Origin: Dipteris shenzhenensis
Lineage: Eukaryota > Polypodiophyta > Polypodiopsida > Gleicheniales
NCBI GenBank assembly: GCA_047967505.1
Contig: CM106538.1
Reading direction: 5' to 3' (one strand)
Length of the DNA stretch: 64,000 bases
A program made the position numbers and the translations under genes. The notes under the pieces were generated by a model. It was not told where the DNA came from, made no database searches, and saw only the letters and a program-made list of their open reading frames with translations. Positions 1 through 10,690 of this stretch are shown in pieces (the first letter of the stretch is position 1; every line of letters begins with the position of its first letter).

Positions 1-129
1 TTAGAGGCTAAGGTATGGTATAGGAATGTATTAAAGTAGCCATCCTAGCATGTGGACTACATGATGTGGAGATGTGGATCAAGGATATCCACAAGGAGAA
101 ATTTGGATGAGAGGATCCCACAAGTGTTG

Positions 130-330
130 ACTATTCTAAGGGCACTCTCTATATAAGAGGCCTATCATGTATTGCTGATATATAGATTTGAAATAGATTG
201 ATTCATAGTTTCTCATCATCTCTTTCATGGAGTTTCTTATATGCTTTGAGCCTCCGTAGTTCTTATGCTCATCTAGTTGCACTAGGTTTAGCACGATCTT
301 ACATTCTTTGACAGGGGATGCGGGTTGGGT
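130..330 (+). promoter_or_regulatory. possible LTR promoter fragment
   Basis: A TATA-type motif (CTATATAAG, 149-157) sits in a short AT-balanced stretch followed by T-rich transcribed-looking sequence, as in the U3/R boundary of plant LTRs. I found no matching LTR, primer site or polypurine tract in the window, so this may be a stray solo-LTR fragment or chance. Confidence 0.2.
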
Positions 331-905
331 TTACAGAAGACTTTCAGGGAGGAGGTCATTCCATTTATGATCTGTTGGAAAGAAACAACCAAATATGGGC
401 ATATAAAACACATTATAAATCATAGTAGGACACTCATACAAGAACTATAAAAAAATTCAGGGTACAAACAATTACAAACAAAAAAATTCAGGGACCTACA
501 AAAAATCACATTCACTACTATTCAAAATAGTAAGGGTACCAACAAGCCAATATCTTTCGAAATGATAATTCTAAAAAAATTTATTGCATCCACTCTCCTT
601 TATTCTGCAATCTTTGCCAATCACATCCCCTATCACCCTATCTACTTTTTCCTCCTCAGCTCTTATACGTTTGATTCTTTGCTTTCCCTTCTCCGCTTCA
701 TCCTCCTTTAATATTTAAAGTCTCTCCTCCTCTCTTCTTTGTCTCACACCACTCCCTTACTATATCGCTCACTGTTCCCTTTCGATATATTTTTCGTTCC
801 CTTCTCATTGCTCTCTTGTCATTCCGTTCTCGTCGTTCCCCTCCTTCCACTCCATCCACTCTGCTATTGCTCATTGCTCCCTTCTCGTCGATGTCTCTCT
901 TGTAC
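331..905. other. no gene seen; CT-rich tract
   Basis: No frame here resembles a protein family. From about 600 to 905 the plus strand is strongly C/T-biased, which produces short pseudo-open frames of Leu, Ser and Pro that I do not consider genes. Confidence 0.5.
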
Positions 906-910
906 TCCCA

Positions 911-1168
911 ATGGCCCCTAGCAAAGAAGCTCTACTAGCATACTTGAAGGAGTTGTACTATCAGTATTATGATAGAAAGGATTGGGAGGTATATGTACCA
1001 TCGCTCCCTAGGGTGCATCTATGTCACTCCACATATGGTGCAGGCATGGATTATTCTAACCAGGACAAGATAGATCACAAAATCCTCAAGGATTCTATTG
1101 AGTGTATGTTGAGCTACATCAAAGAGGAAGGCCACATGCCCAAGGAAACACCTTGGAGTAAGGAGTAA
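911..1168 (+). CDS. small hypothetical ORF, unrecognised
   Basis: An 85-codon ATG-initiated frame. It has normal, non-repetitive composition with charged residues and several Tyr near the N-terminus, unlike the low-complexity frames on either side. I recognise no domain, signal peptide or membrane segment. It ends just before the purine-rich tract at 1285, and Lys/Glu-rich sequence follows the stop, so the original frame may have continued into the repeat. It could be a fragment of a longer retroelement gag-type or transposon accessory protein, or chance. Confidence 0.2.
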   Translation: MAPSKEALLAYLKELYYQYYDRKDWEVYVPSLPRVHLCHSTYGAGMDYSNQDKIDHKILKDSIECMLSYIKEEGHMPKETPWSKE

Positions 1169-1284
1169 AAGAAAAAATAAGTAAAGGACAAGAAGAACAA
1201 GAAAGATGACAAAGGAGAGGGTAGCACTTCATCGAAGACCAAAGTATTATAGAGTACTCTAATTTGGAGAATGTATTTACAGTT

Positions 1285-2115
1285 TCTGGTATATGAGAGG
1301 GAGAGAGGAGAAAAGACAGGGGAAAGAGAGGTGAAAAGAGAGGATAAAGAGGAGGAAAAGAGGGAAAAGAGAGGTGAAAAGAGAGAAAAGAGAGGGGTTC
1401 AAGAGGATGTGAAAATAAGAAAAAGCGAAAAGGATAGGAGTGAAGCAAAAGAGAGGATGGAAGAGGAAATAAGAGAAGAGAGGAGAACAGAGGGGAGAAG
1501 AGAGGAAATAAGAGAAGAGAGGAAAAGAGAGAGAAAGAGAGGAAAAGAGAGGGGAGAAAGAGAGGAAAAGAGAGGAAAAGAGAGGAGATAAGAGAGAGAA
1601 GAGAGATAAGAGAGGAAATAGAAAGAGAGGAGATAAGAGAAGATAGGAGAAGAGAGGGGAGAAGAGAGGAAATAAGAGGAAATAAGAGGGGAGAAAAGAG
1701 AGGAAAAAATAGAGATAAGAGAGGAAATAAGAGAAAAGAGAGACGATAAGAGAAGAGAGGAGAAGAGAGGAAATAAGAGGGGAGAAGAAAGGAAATAAGA
1801 GAAGATAGGAAAAGAGAGGGGAGAAGAGAGGAAAAGAGAGGGGAGAAAGAGAGGAAAAGAGAGGATGGAAGAGGAAAATAGAGGGGAGGAAAAGGGAAAA
1901 GAGAGGAAAGAGAGGAGAAAAGATAGAAAAGAGAGGAGCAAAAGCGAGGAGAAAATATAGAAAAGAGGGGAGAAAAAGAGAGGAGAAAATAGAGATGAAA
2001 TAGGAAATAAGAGAAGAGAGGAGAAAAGAGAGAAAAGAGAGGGGAAAAGAGAGGGGAAAAGAGAGGAGAAAAGAGAGATAGCGAGGAGAAAAGAGAGAAA
2101 AGAGAGGATAAAAGA
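1285..2115. repeat. purine-rich minisatellite (GAGAGGAAAAGA-type)
   Basis: About 830 bp of almost pure A/G on the plus strand, built from variants of AGAGAGGAAAAGAGAGG and AGAGGAAATAAGAGA. Long frames on both strands (Glu/Arg/Lys on plus, Ser/Leu/Phe on minus) are by-products of the composition. Such homopurine tracts can form triplex structures; nothing here shows that they do. Confidence 0.9.
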
Positions 2116-2784
2116 TAAACTTCCTATGCTTATCATAGCAGCTAGCGCTTAAGGCGCTAGCTACATGCCAATGTATTCACGAAAAGAAAAATAGGAAAAG
2201 AGAGGAAGCACGTTCTTACTTGGAAAGTATGTGTCCTGGGCTCGGACGATCCTACTTGGAAGAGGTGTTTCGTGTCTATTGCCCTTTAAAAGAGAGGAAA
2301 CATGCCATTTTTTAGTAAAAGGAGGAATTTGTAAAAGCAACATTCCAAAGGGTACAGATTGAGGAGACAAAGACAAGCCTACAAAGAAGGAGAAAGCACA
2401 CAAATAATAGGTAGAGCTTTCATACTCTTCACTTTCATGATTGTTTTTCATGTGTTGTGTTTTCCTTTAGAGAAAGAAAAGGAAAGGAAAGGAGGAGAGA
2501 AACTTTAGAAAAAGGAAGGGAAAGTGAAAGTAGAGAAGGGAAACAAGAGGAGAGGCAGAAAGAAAGACAAAGAAACCAAACAAACTTGAAATAGAAGGGG
2601 AAGAGAGAAATTCTTACCTTGAGATGGAGAGGGAGTTGCAGCAAGTCTTGTAGCCACACACTAACAATGTAGGAGAGTATGGAGATGTGGGAGGGGGAGG
2701 GAGGAGGCAAGGGTTGTAGGTGATCATGAGCTGAAACCGAAAGCGAGGGATGAGAATGCATGAATAATCGAATGGCATCGTGGG

Positions 2785-2910
2785 ACGAACAGCAACAATT
2801 TTTTGGTTCCTAGATTTTATCAGTATGGGCATCAGTATGAAAGTGGGTGAATAAAAGTAGAGCATCTGTATGGACGTTGGTATTGTCATAAGTATATACC
2901 GACACCCATA
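2785..2910. repeat. CACTA subterminal-type repeats, left side
   Basis: Short motifs recur in both orientations: ATCAGTATGGGC, CATCAGTATG, GGTATTGTCATAAGTATATACC and ACCGACACCCATACC. Close relatives occur at 15990-16120, on the far side of the transposase relics. CACTA transposons carry arrays of short direct and inverted motifs just inside their ends. The terminal CACTA pentamer itself is not convincing on this side, so the exact boundary is unknown. Confidence 0.4.
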
Positions 2911-3519
2911 CCAACAAAACAAGGATTTTTCGGGGTTTAGGGTTTAGGGTTTTTGGGGGGGCTTGGGGGCTTGGGAGATTTTGGAGTGTGAGTGGGTGTT
3001 TGAAGGGATCTAGGCCCTAGGGTGTTTGGTGAAAGAGAGGGGACTAGGGGGGGTAAGGGGGTTTGAGGGAATTGGGGGATTTGGGTGCTTGGGTGTTTCA
3101 AATTGGGTATTTGACTTCACTTGGGGGGGTGGCTTTGATGTGTTCAGATGGAGAGGATGAGTAGTGACAGCTCATCAAATAGGGAGCCACCTCCTGGGAG
3201 TTTGGAGTGGCTTTGTGAGAGATTGCCTTGTCCTTGCACACATTGCAAGTGAGGGGTTTGTCATCAGCAACATATTGTCATGTGCCGGCAACTTGCAGAT
3301 GTATGGAGGGGCATATCGGTTGACATGCTAGTGCATCATTAGTAAACTGATGAATATTTAAATGATTCATGGATATCTATATTGCTTGTCCTTGTTGCAC
3401 ACACTAACCTTGTATCATTATATTATACAGTTTAAGCAAGATTATCTTGAGGATGTGCACAACCACCATATTTCAAGCAAGATTATCTTTAGGATGATCC
3501 TCTAGAGGAGGACGAGGGT

Positions 3520-4485
3520 ATGGTGGACATGATGGATTCTTTTTTTGGAGGCGCCATGGGAGATGGAGCTGAGATGTCTGAGCATGAGACCATGGTGCGA
3601 GATTCGGCATCATCACACTTGTATGATGGTGCGAGGATGACAAAACTACAAGCTTGCCTCTGGATCTTGATTTTTCTAGCAAAGTATGGATGGTTAGACA
3701 CAAGTGTCTTAGCCTTGATGATGTTTGGAGCCTTGATCTTAGTGTCTCATTCCTGATTATTTTGATTAATATCTCATTCACAAGGTTTCTTGGATATGCA
3801 AATTGTAATAGGTTTCTCTAGAAGACGTTGCATGTCCCTTATACCATGCCCAATTCCAAAGACAAAGAAAAGAAGATGTTGACAATGGTTGGGATGGATT
3901 ATGACACCATCCACACTTTCCCTAATGATTGTATTTTGCTTTGTCATGAGTACATTGACGATTTGGTTAATTGCTCAGAGTGTGAAGCATAGCACTCTAG
4001 ATAGAACTTGCTAGGGGAGACGATCCAAGTGAAGGTCCTGAGACATTTTCCCATCATCGCTAGAATACATCACATGTCCAGATGCAAGTTCATTGTGCAA
4101 TTGGTGACATTGTGGCATGCTACACACCACTCCACCAATGATACTTTGAGGATCCCCTACAGATTTTGCTTCTTGGGAGCACATAGACAAAATGTGGCCG
4201 GATTTCGCAAGGGAACTATGCAATTTACATCTCGGGCTCGCAATGGATGGCATGAACCCTTTTGGGTTATGCTTCACATCTTTGTCAAGATGGCCCATAG
4301 TCTTGGTGAGATACAATATCCCACCATGGCTAAGAATAAAGAAGGGACACCTCATGCTTGCCCTACTTGTGTCGGGGAAGTACAAGGCCAAAAATATGGA
4401 TGTGTATATGGCACCCTTGATTGAGCAGCTACAAACCCTATGGAGGGGCATATGTTTCTTTGATATTTCTAGAGCCCTGAGGTAG
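3520..4485 (+). pseudogene. CACTA (En/Spm) TNP2-type transposase, N-terminal part, broken
   Basis: Several consecutive frames match the plant TNP2 transposase family in the expected order. 3520-3756 holds the early region ending in the LYDGARMTKLQACLW block. 3822-4000 holds the MDYDTIHTFPNDCILLCHEY block with a CxxC-like NCSEC. 4008-4160 holds the VKVLRHFPIIARI block. 4192-4485 holds the LGLAMDGMNPFG and YNIPPWL blocks through MDVYMAPLIEQLQTLW. In the family this protein cuts and moves CACTA elements in the nucleus. Stops (for example after SECEA) and at least two frameshifts make it non-functional. The next expected region is absent here, but the C-terminal region reappears at 14.7 kb on the same strand. 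Confidence 0.85.
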
Positions 4486-4686
4486 AAACATGTGCATAAT
4501 GGGAATTTTGATGTGGACCATGCATGACTATCCAAGATATGGGGAGTGTACAGGTCCGTGCTTAAGCATGCCTATTGATACGTTTTTGCTTTATTGTGGT
4601 GTAAAAAATGCATGTGACCTATTTGTGCATGCATATATGTAGGACTTAAAACACAAGGGTAACATGCTTGTCCTATTGTAGCCCTA

Positions 4687-5002
4687 GTTTGAATAGAGAG
4701 TACACAGCAAACTAGAGATGAACAAAATTTTCCTTCAATACTTATGTAGTACAGATGATGGCTCTGTCCACCCGTGCACTCCCACAATGGAGCTTAGATG
4801 GTGATCTAGATAGATAGTAGGTGAAGAGCTACAAGATGGAAGATCTAATCTGATACAATGGACTGGGAAGGTTGCCTCTTTATAGCTATGAGGGCGGCAT
4901 TAAAGTCAACATAGTTGGTGGAGCCGACTAGTCAACCTAGTCAGTGGAACTGACTAGTCATCCATGGAAAGAGGAGAATGCCTTAATAGCTCTCCTACAA
5001 GA
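4687..5002 (-). mobile_element. copia-A family LTR fragment (R/U5 and part of U3)
   Basis: The sequence from GAATAGAGAGTACACAGC onward closely follows 61160-61480 (same orientation) and the reverse complement of the LTR at 38038-38680. It carries the family's TATA box (reverse complement of CTTTATAGC, 4878-4886) and two copies of a 26-bp U3 repeat (4912-4937 and 4938-4963, starting TAGTTGGTGG and TAGTCAGTGG). About 45 bp of the LTR 3' end are missing. Upstream U3 differs from the other copies and runs into the fold-back at 5003. Confidence 0.8.
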
Positions 5003-5266
5003 GTACAACACTATATTGGTGAATTTGGGAATTTCCAAATAGTTTGGAAATCCCAATATGGTTAAGATTTGGCCATATGGTCAAATCTTAACCGCTTACT
5101 CAAAAGTGGAATCCGCCATTAACACAATATTAGGGAATCCTTTAAAGTCCCAGTTTCAAATAAGGGGTTAAGATTTAGCCACATGGTCAAATCTTAACTC
5201 CTTATTTGATAGGAGTTTGATAGTGGGACTTGCCAAATTCCCAAATTCTCTAACATAGTGTTGTAC
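5003..5266. repeat. 264-bp fold-back (inverted-repeat) structure
   Basis: The left arm 5003-5036 (GTACAACACTATATTGG...) and the right arm 5233-5266 (...ATAGTGTTGTAC) are imperfect reverse complements over about 34 bp. Two further palindromes lie inside, at about 5060-5093 and 5166-5198, both containing AAGATTT...AAATCTT around CCA[T/C]ATGG. No clear target-site duplication is visible. It could be a MITE, or a copia-A LTR subfamily start (TGTTAG on the minus strand at 5255) that happens to fold back. Confidence 0.55.
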
Positions 5267-6720
5267 AAGGATTGCATGGCCTAGAAGTACACCAACATGA
5301 AAGGGGTGCCTGCAAAAGTAGTGTAGCACACAATCCCCATGCTAGATGATGCTAGGCATACGTCAACGCCCCCACCCTATGGATCCCAAATACGCACTCG
5401 TAGTGAGGGAAGAAATCCAAAAAGTCATAGATGCAAGACTCATCTATGAGATTGAGCATATGGATTGGGTATCGCCCATCGTAATAGTTCTAAAGAAAAG
5501 TGAAAAAATTAGAGTATGCATGGATTTGAAAAAGGTTAATGCCACCACTAGACGTGACCACTATCCTTTGCCATTCACGAAACATGTTTTGGAAAGGGTA
5601 GCCACATAAAGAAAGCTTATAGCTTCCTCGACGGATTTTTGGGTTATAACCAAGTGTCGATCACCCTGCAAGATCAACATAAAACCACATTCACAACCAA
5701 GTGGGGTGTGTATGCATCTAGGGTGATGATATTTGGATTAACCAATGCCCCCACCACCTTCCAATGGATGATGATTATGGTATTCAAAGAGTATATGAGA
5801 GACTTTGTGGAAGTCTTCTTGGATGACATCTATGTGAACTTGTGGGATGACCACTTGAATTACCTCAAGCTTGTCCTTGAGAAGTGTCGCCTATACCGCA
5901 TATCCCTAAATCCTCTTAAGTGCCAATTCTAGTTCAAACATGGTATCATTATTGGCCACATAGTGTCTCGGAATGGAATCTCTACATACCACAATAAAAT
6001 CAAAATCATCTTGGACTTACCACCCCCAACAATGCCAAGGGATTCCAACGATGTACTGGTCACATGAGTTATTATAGGAGATTCATCTTATTCTACATGA
6101 ACATAGCCCGCCCATTATACAAAATGTTAGTATACTTTGAGTGGACTGAGGAATGCCAGAAATCTTTCAAAACCCTCAAACTAGCTCTAGCCACTGCACT
6201 AGTGTTGAGGTCACCCAACTAGAATTTCATATTCCATGTCCATATCGATGCCTCCAACTTTGCCATCAGGTGTGTGTTAGCCCAACTTGGGGAGCATAAT
6301 GGATTACCCAGTATATTTTATAAGCCGCCAGTTAAACGAGGCCGAGGTTAACTACACCACAACTGAGAGGGAAAGTCTAGCCATGGTCTATGTAGACAAG
6401 AAGTTCAGGCACTAGTTGTTAGCTAACAAGTTTGTCTTCTCTGTGGACCACCAAGCATTGCTATACTTGGTCAACAAGCCCTGCATGACTGGATGCATCA
6501 CCAAGTTGATGTTAATCCTTTTAGAGTTTGACTTCACAGTCGATGTATGTAAAGGGAAAACCCAAGTCTTGGCTGATCACTTGTCGAGAATCCCAAATGG
6601 TGAAGCCCCAATGGGAGTAGAAGATGATCTCCCAGATGCTTCTCTCTTCTTCCTTGACATCATCCGTGAATGGGTTGCCGAAATCAGCCATTACTTGGAA
6701 AACAGATTACCCCTGGGCTA
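5267..6720 (+). pseudogene. gypsy-1 reverse transcriptase / RNase H, degenerate
   Basis: Starts abruptly within the pol leader (DCMA, then YTNMKGVPAKV) because the 5' part is lost at the fold-back. RT fingers and palm follow at 5346-5932: WVSPIVIVLKK, LDGFLGYNQV, FGLTNAPTTFQ and the active-site box FLDDI. RNase H follows to 6721 with a DAS block, TERE and VDHQALLYLV. It resembles the Tat/Athila side of Ty3/gypsy and is the same lineage as gypsy-2 at 21.3 kb. Frameshifts (near 5605, 6000-6100 and 6340) and stops (for example at 5930 and 6221) disable it. An intact copy would copy element RNA in cytoplasmic particles. Confidence 0.9.
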
Positions 6721-8020
6721 GGCCCTTAAGAAGGATAGAGTCCGCAAACTCATTAAGGATGTCGCACCATATCAACTGATAGCAGGCCAATTATATGGAA
6801 AAGGCAAGGATGGCATCCTGCAAAGATGTGTGCGAACATGAATACTTCAATGTGCTTGAAGAAGCCCACTCAGGGATCGCAAGAGGTCATTTTGTCACTG
6901 ATGTTATAGCACGTAAAGTGCTACAAGCTAGTCTTTGGTGGCCGACACTCTTCGGAGACGCGGCCAAATTCATCAAACGATGCGACCCCTGCCAACGTAT
7001 CCAAATCCCACACAAAGCAAACATGATGCCCTTGACTGGAATCCTGACCAATCAACCCTTCAAGAAATGGGGCATTGATTTTATTCGATCCATAAGCCCA
7101 TAAGCTAAGGGAATCGGGGCCAGATACATCATCTTGGCTATTGATTGCTTCACCAAGTGGGTAGAAGGGAGAACCATGGTGAAGGCCGATGCGAGATCCA
7201 CTGCCAAATTCTTATATGAACAAGTCATCACGTGGTTCAAATGTCCATTGGAGTTATTAAGTGACCGAGGAACAGTAGAAGCCGGTCATACAGACTGGGA
7301 GCATGAGCACATAGCATCATTATGGGCCTATAGAACCTCCTATAAAGCATGCAATGTATCCCCTTCAGCCTAGCCTTTGGTGTGGAGGTGGTGATGCCAA
7401 TTTAGTATGTAGTGCCTAGCCTCCATCTTACTATTAAGGAAAGACTTACATAGAATGCGTTAGCAGAATGGCTAGTTGACCTCAAAAGGTTAAAAGAGAC
7501 AAGGTTGTGTGCAACTCACTCCTTCTGGGTAGAAAATCCCCAACATAAAAAGTGGTTCAATTGCAACCTCAAGAACAAGGACTTGGAAGAGGGAGATTTG
7601 GCACTCCTATACCTTCAGCCTAGGCTTCGATGTGGAGGCGGTGATGCCAATGGAGTATGTAGTGTCTAGCCTTCGTTAAGGAAAGACTTATAGAGAATGC
7701 ATTAGCAGAATGGCTAGTTGACCTTGAAAGGCTAGAAGAGACAAGGTTCTGTGCAACCCACTCTCTCTAGGTAGAAAAGGCCTGGCATAAAAAGTGGTCC
7801 GACTACAACCTCAAGAATAAGGACTTGGCAGAGGGAGATTTGGCACTTCTATACAACGTCCATAATACCAAAGACAAGCTAAAGTGCCGAGGTATGGGTC
7901 CCTACCAGGTGGTTGGGATCACTCCCCAAGGGTCATGCCGAATAGCCACCCTTGATGGAACATAAATGGATGGCTACCTTAACGGGAGCAAAATAAAAAG
8001 ATGCTATGAGCTGATCACTC
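6721..8020 (+). pseudogene. gypsy-1 integrase, degenerate
   Basis: 6795-7103 holds the zinc-binding part (EAHSGIARGHF ... CDPCQR) and the first catalytic block (KWGIDFI). 7134-7373 continues with DCFTKWVE and SDRG, then jumps straight to the WAYRTSYKA block, so the segment with the catalytic Glu is deleted. The C-terminal region is duplicated (separate entry) and ends in a GPYQV block at about 7903-7917. An intact copy would insert element cDNA into chromosomes. Loss of the Glu segment and several stops rule out activity. Confidence 0.88.
7362..7854 (+). repeat. tandem duplication of ~250 bp inside gypsy-1 integrase
   Basis: Copy 1 (7362-7611) and copy 2 (7612-7854) both begin CCTTCAGCCTAG and end GGCACT[C/T]CTATAC. 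They differ at many positions and by small deletions, so the duplication is not recent. Both encode the integrase C-terminal stretch. The junction falls exactly at the repeated CCTTCAGCC. Confidence 0.9.
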
Positions 8021-8049
8021 TCTCCACCCTTCAAGCTGTGCATAGAGAA

Positions 8050-9140
8050 AAAAACTCGAGGCTGAGGTGGCCAGAATGAAATGCTAGGCCATCGAGGAAG
8101 CTAGAGCCTGTAACGCTAAGCTCCGACAGCGTAAGCAAATGACACTACTTAAGGCAAGGACTAAACAGATGCAACTAATGGATGAGTCAATAGTGGAGCC
8201 AGCTAGGTTGCTTGTTAAACTATAGGTTCCACACATGTGCATCAAAGCACTCGTAGATCCAGGAGCGAGCCACAGCTTCATCTCCTGCGAGGTATGGGAA
8301 AAGCTATAGGTACCCCTAACCCTCACCATCGCTTCAGTAAGAGCTATAAATGGCCAACTCCTACAAACATTGGGTTTTGTGAATTTAAGTTAATGGTTGT
8401 TTGTGAGGAAGTGGAAATATGATTTTATGTTCTCCCCATAGAAGCAACTGTTGGACAGATTATATTGGGAAGAACCTGGTGCTACGCCATGAAATGTCAA
8501 ATCGACTAGCATGCTCGGACTACTTCACTCAAAAATGGTGGCAGAATAGTGGTAGTCCCACTGTGTGGACAAAGTCCTACTCCTTCAGTTCCACACTTGC
8601 CAATCCATGACAACCAAGCTACACAAGAGGGCGAACCGGAAGCCCCAACGACCTCCAACACCCCAACAAAAGTCCCCTGAAGGGAGAAGAAAGCCAGCCG
8701 CAGTGGTAAACCGGTGCCATTGCCCACTCCATCGCCACTACCATCCTCCACTCAAGAAATTCATGAATAGCAAGTACAAGACGCTATCCTCTGTGCCCAA
8801 TGTCACTTCAACCCGACTCCAGAGGAAGTCCAAGTAGCATAGAAGACCCCAGTCACTTCAGAAACATCTCTTCCAAAACCATCCATTACAAGAAAAAGAC
8901 CACACCGCCAGCTTGTGCTTCAAGCCTCAAGCTCCAATCCACCGCCTAATCCACTGCTACACCTCCCCAATAGGTCTGTTAGCACCAAACACTTGGGTGG
9001 CCGAGGCAAGAAGGTCGCATGGCTCTCGAAGACGGTGCAAGCCACCAAGGTTCCGAAGGTAGCAACACAAGAACCTATGTTGTCCTGAGATGTAGCACCA
9101 AGAGAACCTACCAACGAACTGAACACAGTAGGCTAGCTCG
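8050..9140 (+). pseudogene. retropepsin-like ORF downstream of gypsy-1 integrase
   Basis: A quasi-open frame follows the integrase end. It starts with an Ala/Arg/Gln-rich, possibly helical segment (about 8070-8190). A complete-looking retropepsin fold follows: the active-site block ALVDPGASHSFIS (8247-8285), a VRAINGQLLQTLGF strand, FYVLPIE, and the second conserved block QIILGRTWC at about 8455-8481. A long Pro/Thr/Lys-rich tail runs to about 9137. The catalytic D-[ST]-G reads D-P-G, there is a frameshift near 8370, and about seven in-frame stops, mostly TAG or TGA. The domain resembles the RVP_2 proteases of other gypsy lineages. A gypsy protease normally precedes RT, so its position is unusual. 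Alternative: a fragment of another element abutting gypsy-1. Confidence 0.6.
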
Positions 9141-10159
9141 AGAGTACTGAGTATGCACTATTACCATGAATAGTCTGACTCAACACAAATATCACTAAGG
9201 GTAGTGAGGGAGCATCGCAAGGACTAACCCCTCCCCTATGAGATGTTAGACCAGAACCTCCCTCTAATTCCAAAGGAAAACCCTCAAAAGTAATTGTGAT
9301 TGTACCATCTCTGACAATACCAACCCACTCATGAAACCAAGGGTCTGCGCCAAGGGCGGTCTCACAAGAACCCGCTTCCCCCAAGAAAATGGACCACGCC
9401 GCAACAACTAAGTACAACGCCAATGTGCCTCTGGCATCCAACATAAAACACAAGCTAGACACTTACTCTATGTGGCTATGTGGTAGCACGGTGTTTGCCC
9501 ACTCTGCATTCCTCATAATCATCAAGTCCAAGTCTAGGTGAATCATTATGGTAGGCATCTCATGTGACGCACCCGCTCCCCACAAGTCACTATCAAACAC
9601 ACACACACACACACCTATAGTCAGCACTAGGTGAGCAGAGTCAGCACGTCCATTTTTGCAATTATTCACCATCTTGCACACTATCCTCACAATCAATCCC
9701 ACACCATAAAAATGCACTCCACTTACTCCCTCTCCCACTCACCTTCACCCCCCCCGCCTCTCTCTTTTACTTCTCTGCAAAGTCAGTATCCCGCTGGTTG
9801 TGGCCATAGAAGTATACCGCTAACCGTCGCCATCTTGGATCTTGCTGGGCGGTGCCACCAAGTATCCTGTTGGCCATTTCCATGGAAGTATCCTGCTAGC
9901 CTTCGCAATCCTTGATCACACCGGCCGTTGCCAATGTCAGATCACACCGATTATCACCATCTTGTATCAAGCCGGTCGTGGCCTTTCTCATACCTTGCCT
10001 ACCATCGCCATCAACATACCCCTCTGACCATCGCCATTGAAAGATCTCGCCAGCCGTGGGGATCCAAAATCTATACAAACAAGCCTTATCCTGCCAAGTC
10101 ATCGCCATAGCAAAGCTGTCACTCATCATATGTAACCCTATCACATGAGTTCAACAGAA
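9141..10159. other. no gene recognised; degenerate short repeats
   Basis: Frames here match no family. 9596-9616 is a short (CA)n run. About 9790-10060 shows loosely repeated units around CCGGTCGTGGCC and CGCCATCTTG (about 30-50 bp apart), too diverged to count reliably. This is probably the 3' untranslated or LTR part of gypsy-1. Confidence 0.4.
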
Positions 10160-10265
10160 GGATATTTTTTATTTCTAAAATTTACAAAAATAAATATACA
10201 AAAGGGACAATTTTAAATAGTTTTGGAGTAAGTTTACAGATTTGTATAAAAAAGGGGTACACTAT
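10160..10265 (+). repeat. AT-rich dispersed repeat, copy 1
   Basis: The block runs from GGATATTTTTTATTTCTAAA through AGATTTGTATAAAAAAGGGG. It matches the reverse complement of 26410-26545 over about 100 bp with substitutions and small indels, so two inverted copies lie 16 kb apart. It may be the edge of a dispersed element whose body I cannot identify. Confidence 0.6.
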
Positions 10266-10416
10266 CATGAAGATCCTAGTTCTTCCTTTGAAGATCCTTC
10301 ATAGAGTTATGCATTACAACAATGGTGCTATTTCCTAAATGTTCTAGCATCTCTGCTTGGGCTCTGCACATCTCGCTTGCTTGCATAGCCATTAACTAAG
10401 CATTGTTTAACCAATT

Positions 10417-10690
10417 TCAATAACCAAGCAACTTTGCATGTCCATTTCCAACAAACCGAACTAGCTCATGCATTGTATGGAAAGGAGGGATCTTTTGGTT
10501 GGCAGGATCTAAAGGATACAAGGATCCTTCTACCCAAAGCTCGAGATGCTTCTTTCCTTGCAAACGAAGAATGTGGATTTTGGAAGCTCCCCTCAATCCC
10601 AGACTACATGTGCTTGCATATTCAGCCTCCAACTCTAAGTGAACCTGGTACTTGTTGGAGACATCCTCGAATGGTGCCATGAGTAAAGGA
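10417..10690 (-). CDS. unrecognised minus-strand frame (fragment)
   Basis: Roughly 90 codons of non-repetitive, mixed-composition sequence on the minus strand, ending at 10417. Upstream the frame enters the GGA-rich repeat, where it is only Pro/Leu/Ser. Past the stop, the same frame resumes with MQASEMCRAQAEMLEHLG, suggesting a longer decayed protein. I recognise no domain. It might be the C-terminal part of a transposon-encoded protein or of the kinase locus on the same strand at 11.75 kb. Confidence 0.2.

Noticed and set aside
1271-2136. Long open frames on both strands over the purine tract
   Set aside because: They consist of the same few residues and follow directly from the A/G repeat. 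There is no protein-like composition.
2932-2957. Telomere-like GGGTTTAGGGTTTAGGGTTT
   Set aside because: Only two to three heptamers followed by ordinary G-rich sequence. Such short runs are frequent by chance and do not show an interstitial telomere.
4801-4801. One blank entry in the findings list (start 4801)
   Set aside because: It carries no claim and should be ignored.
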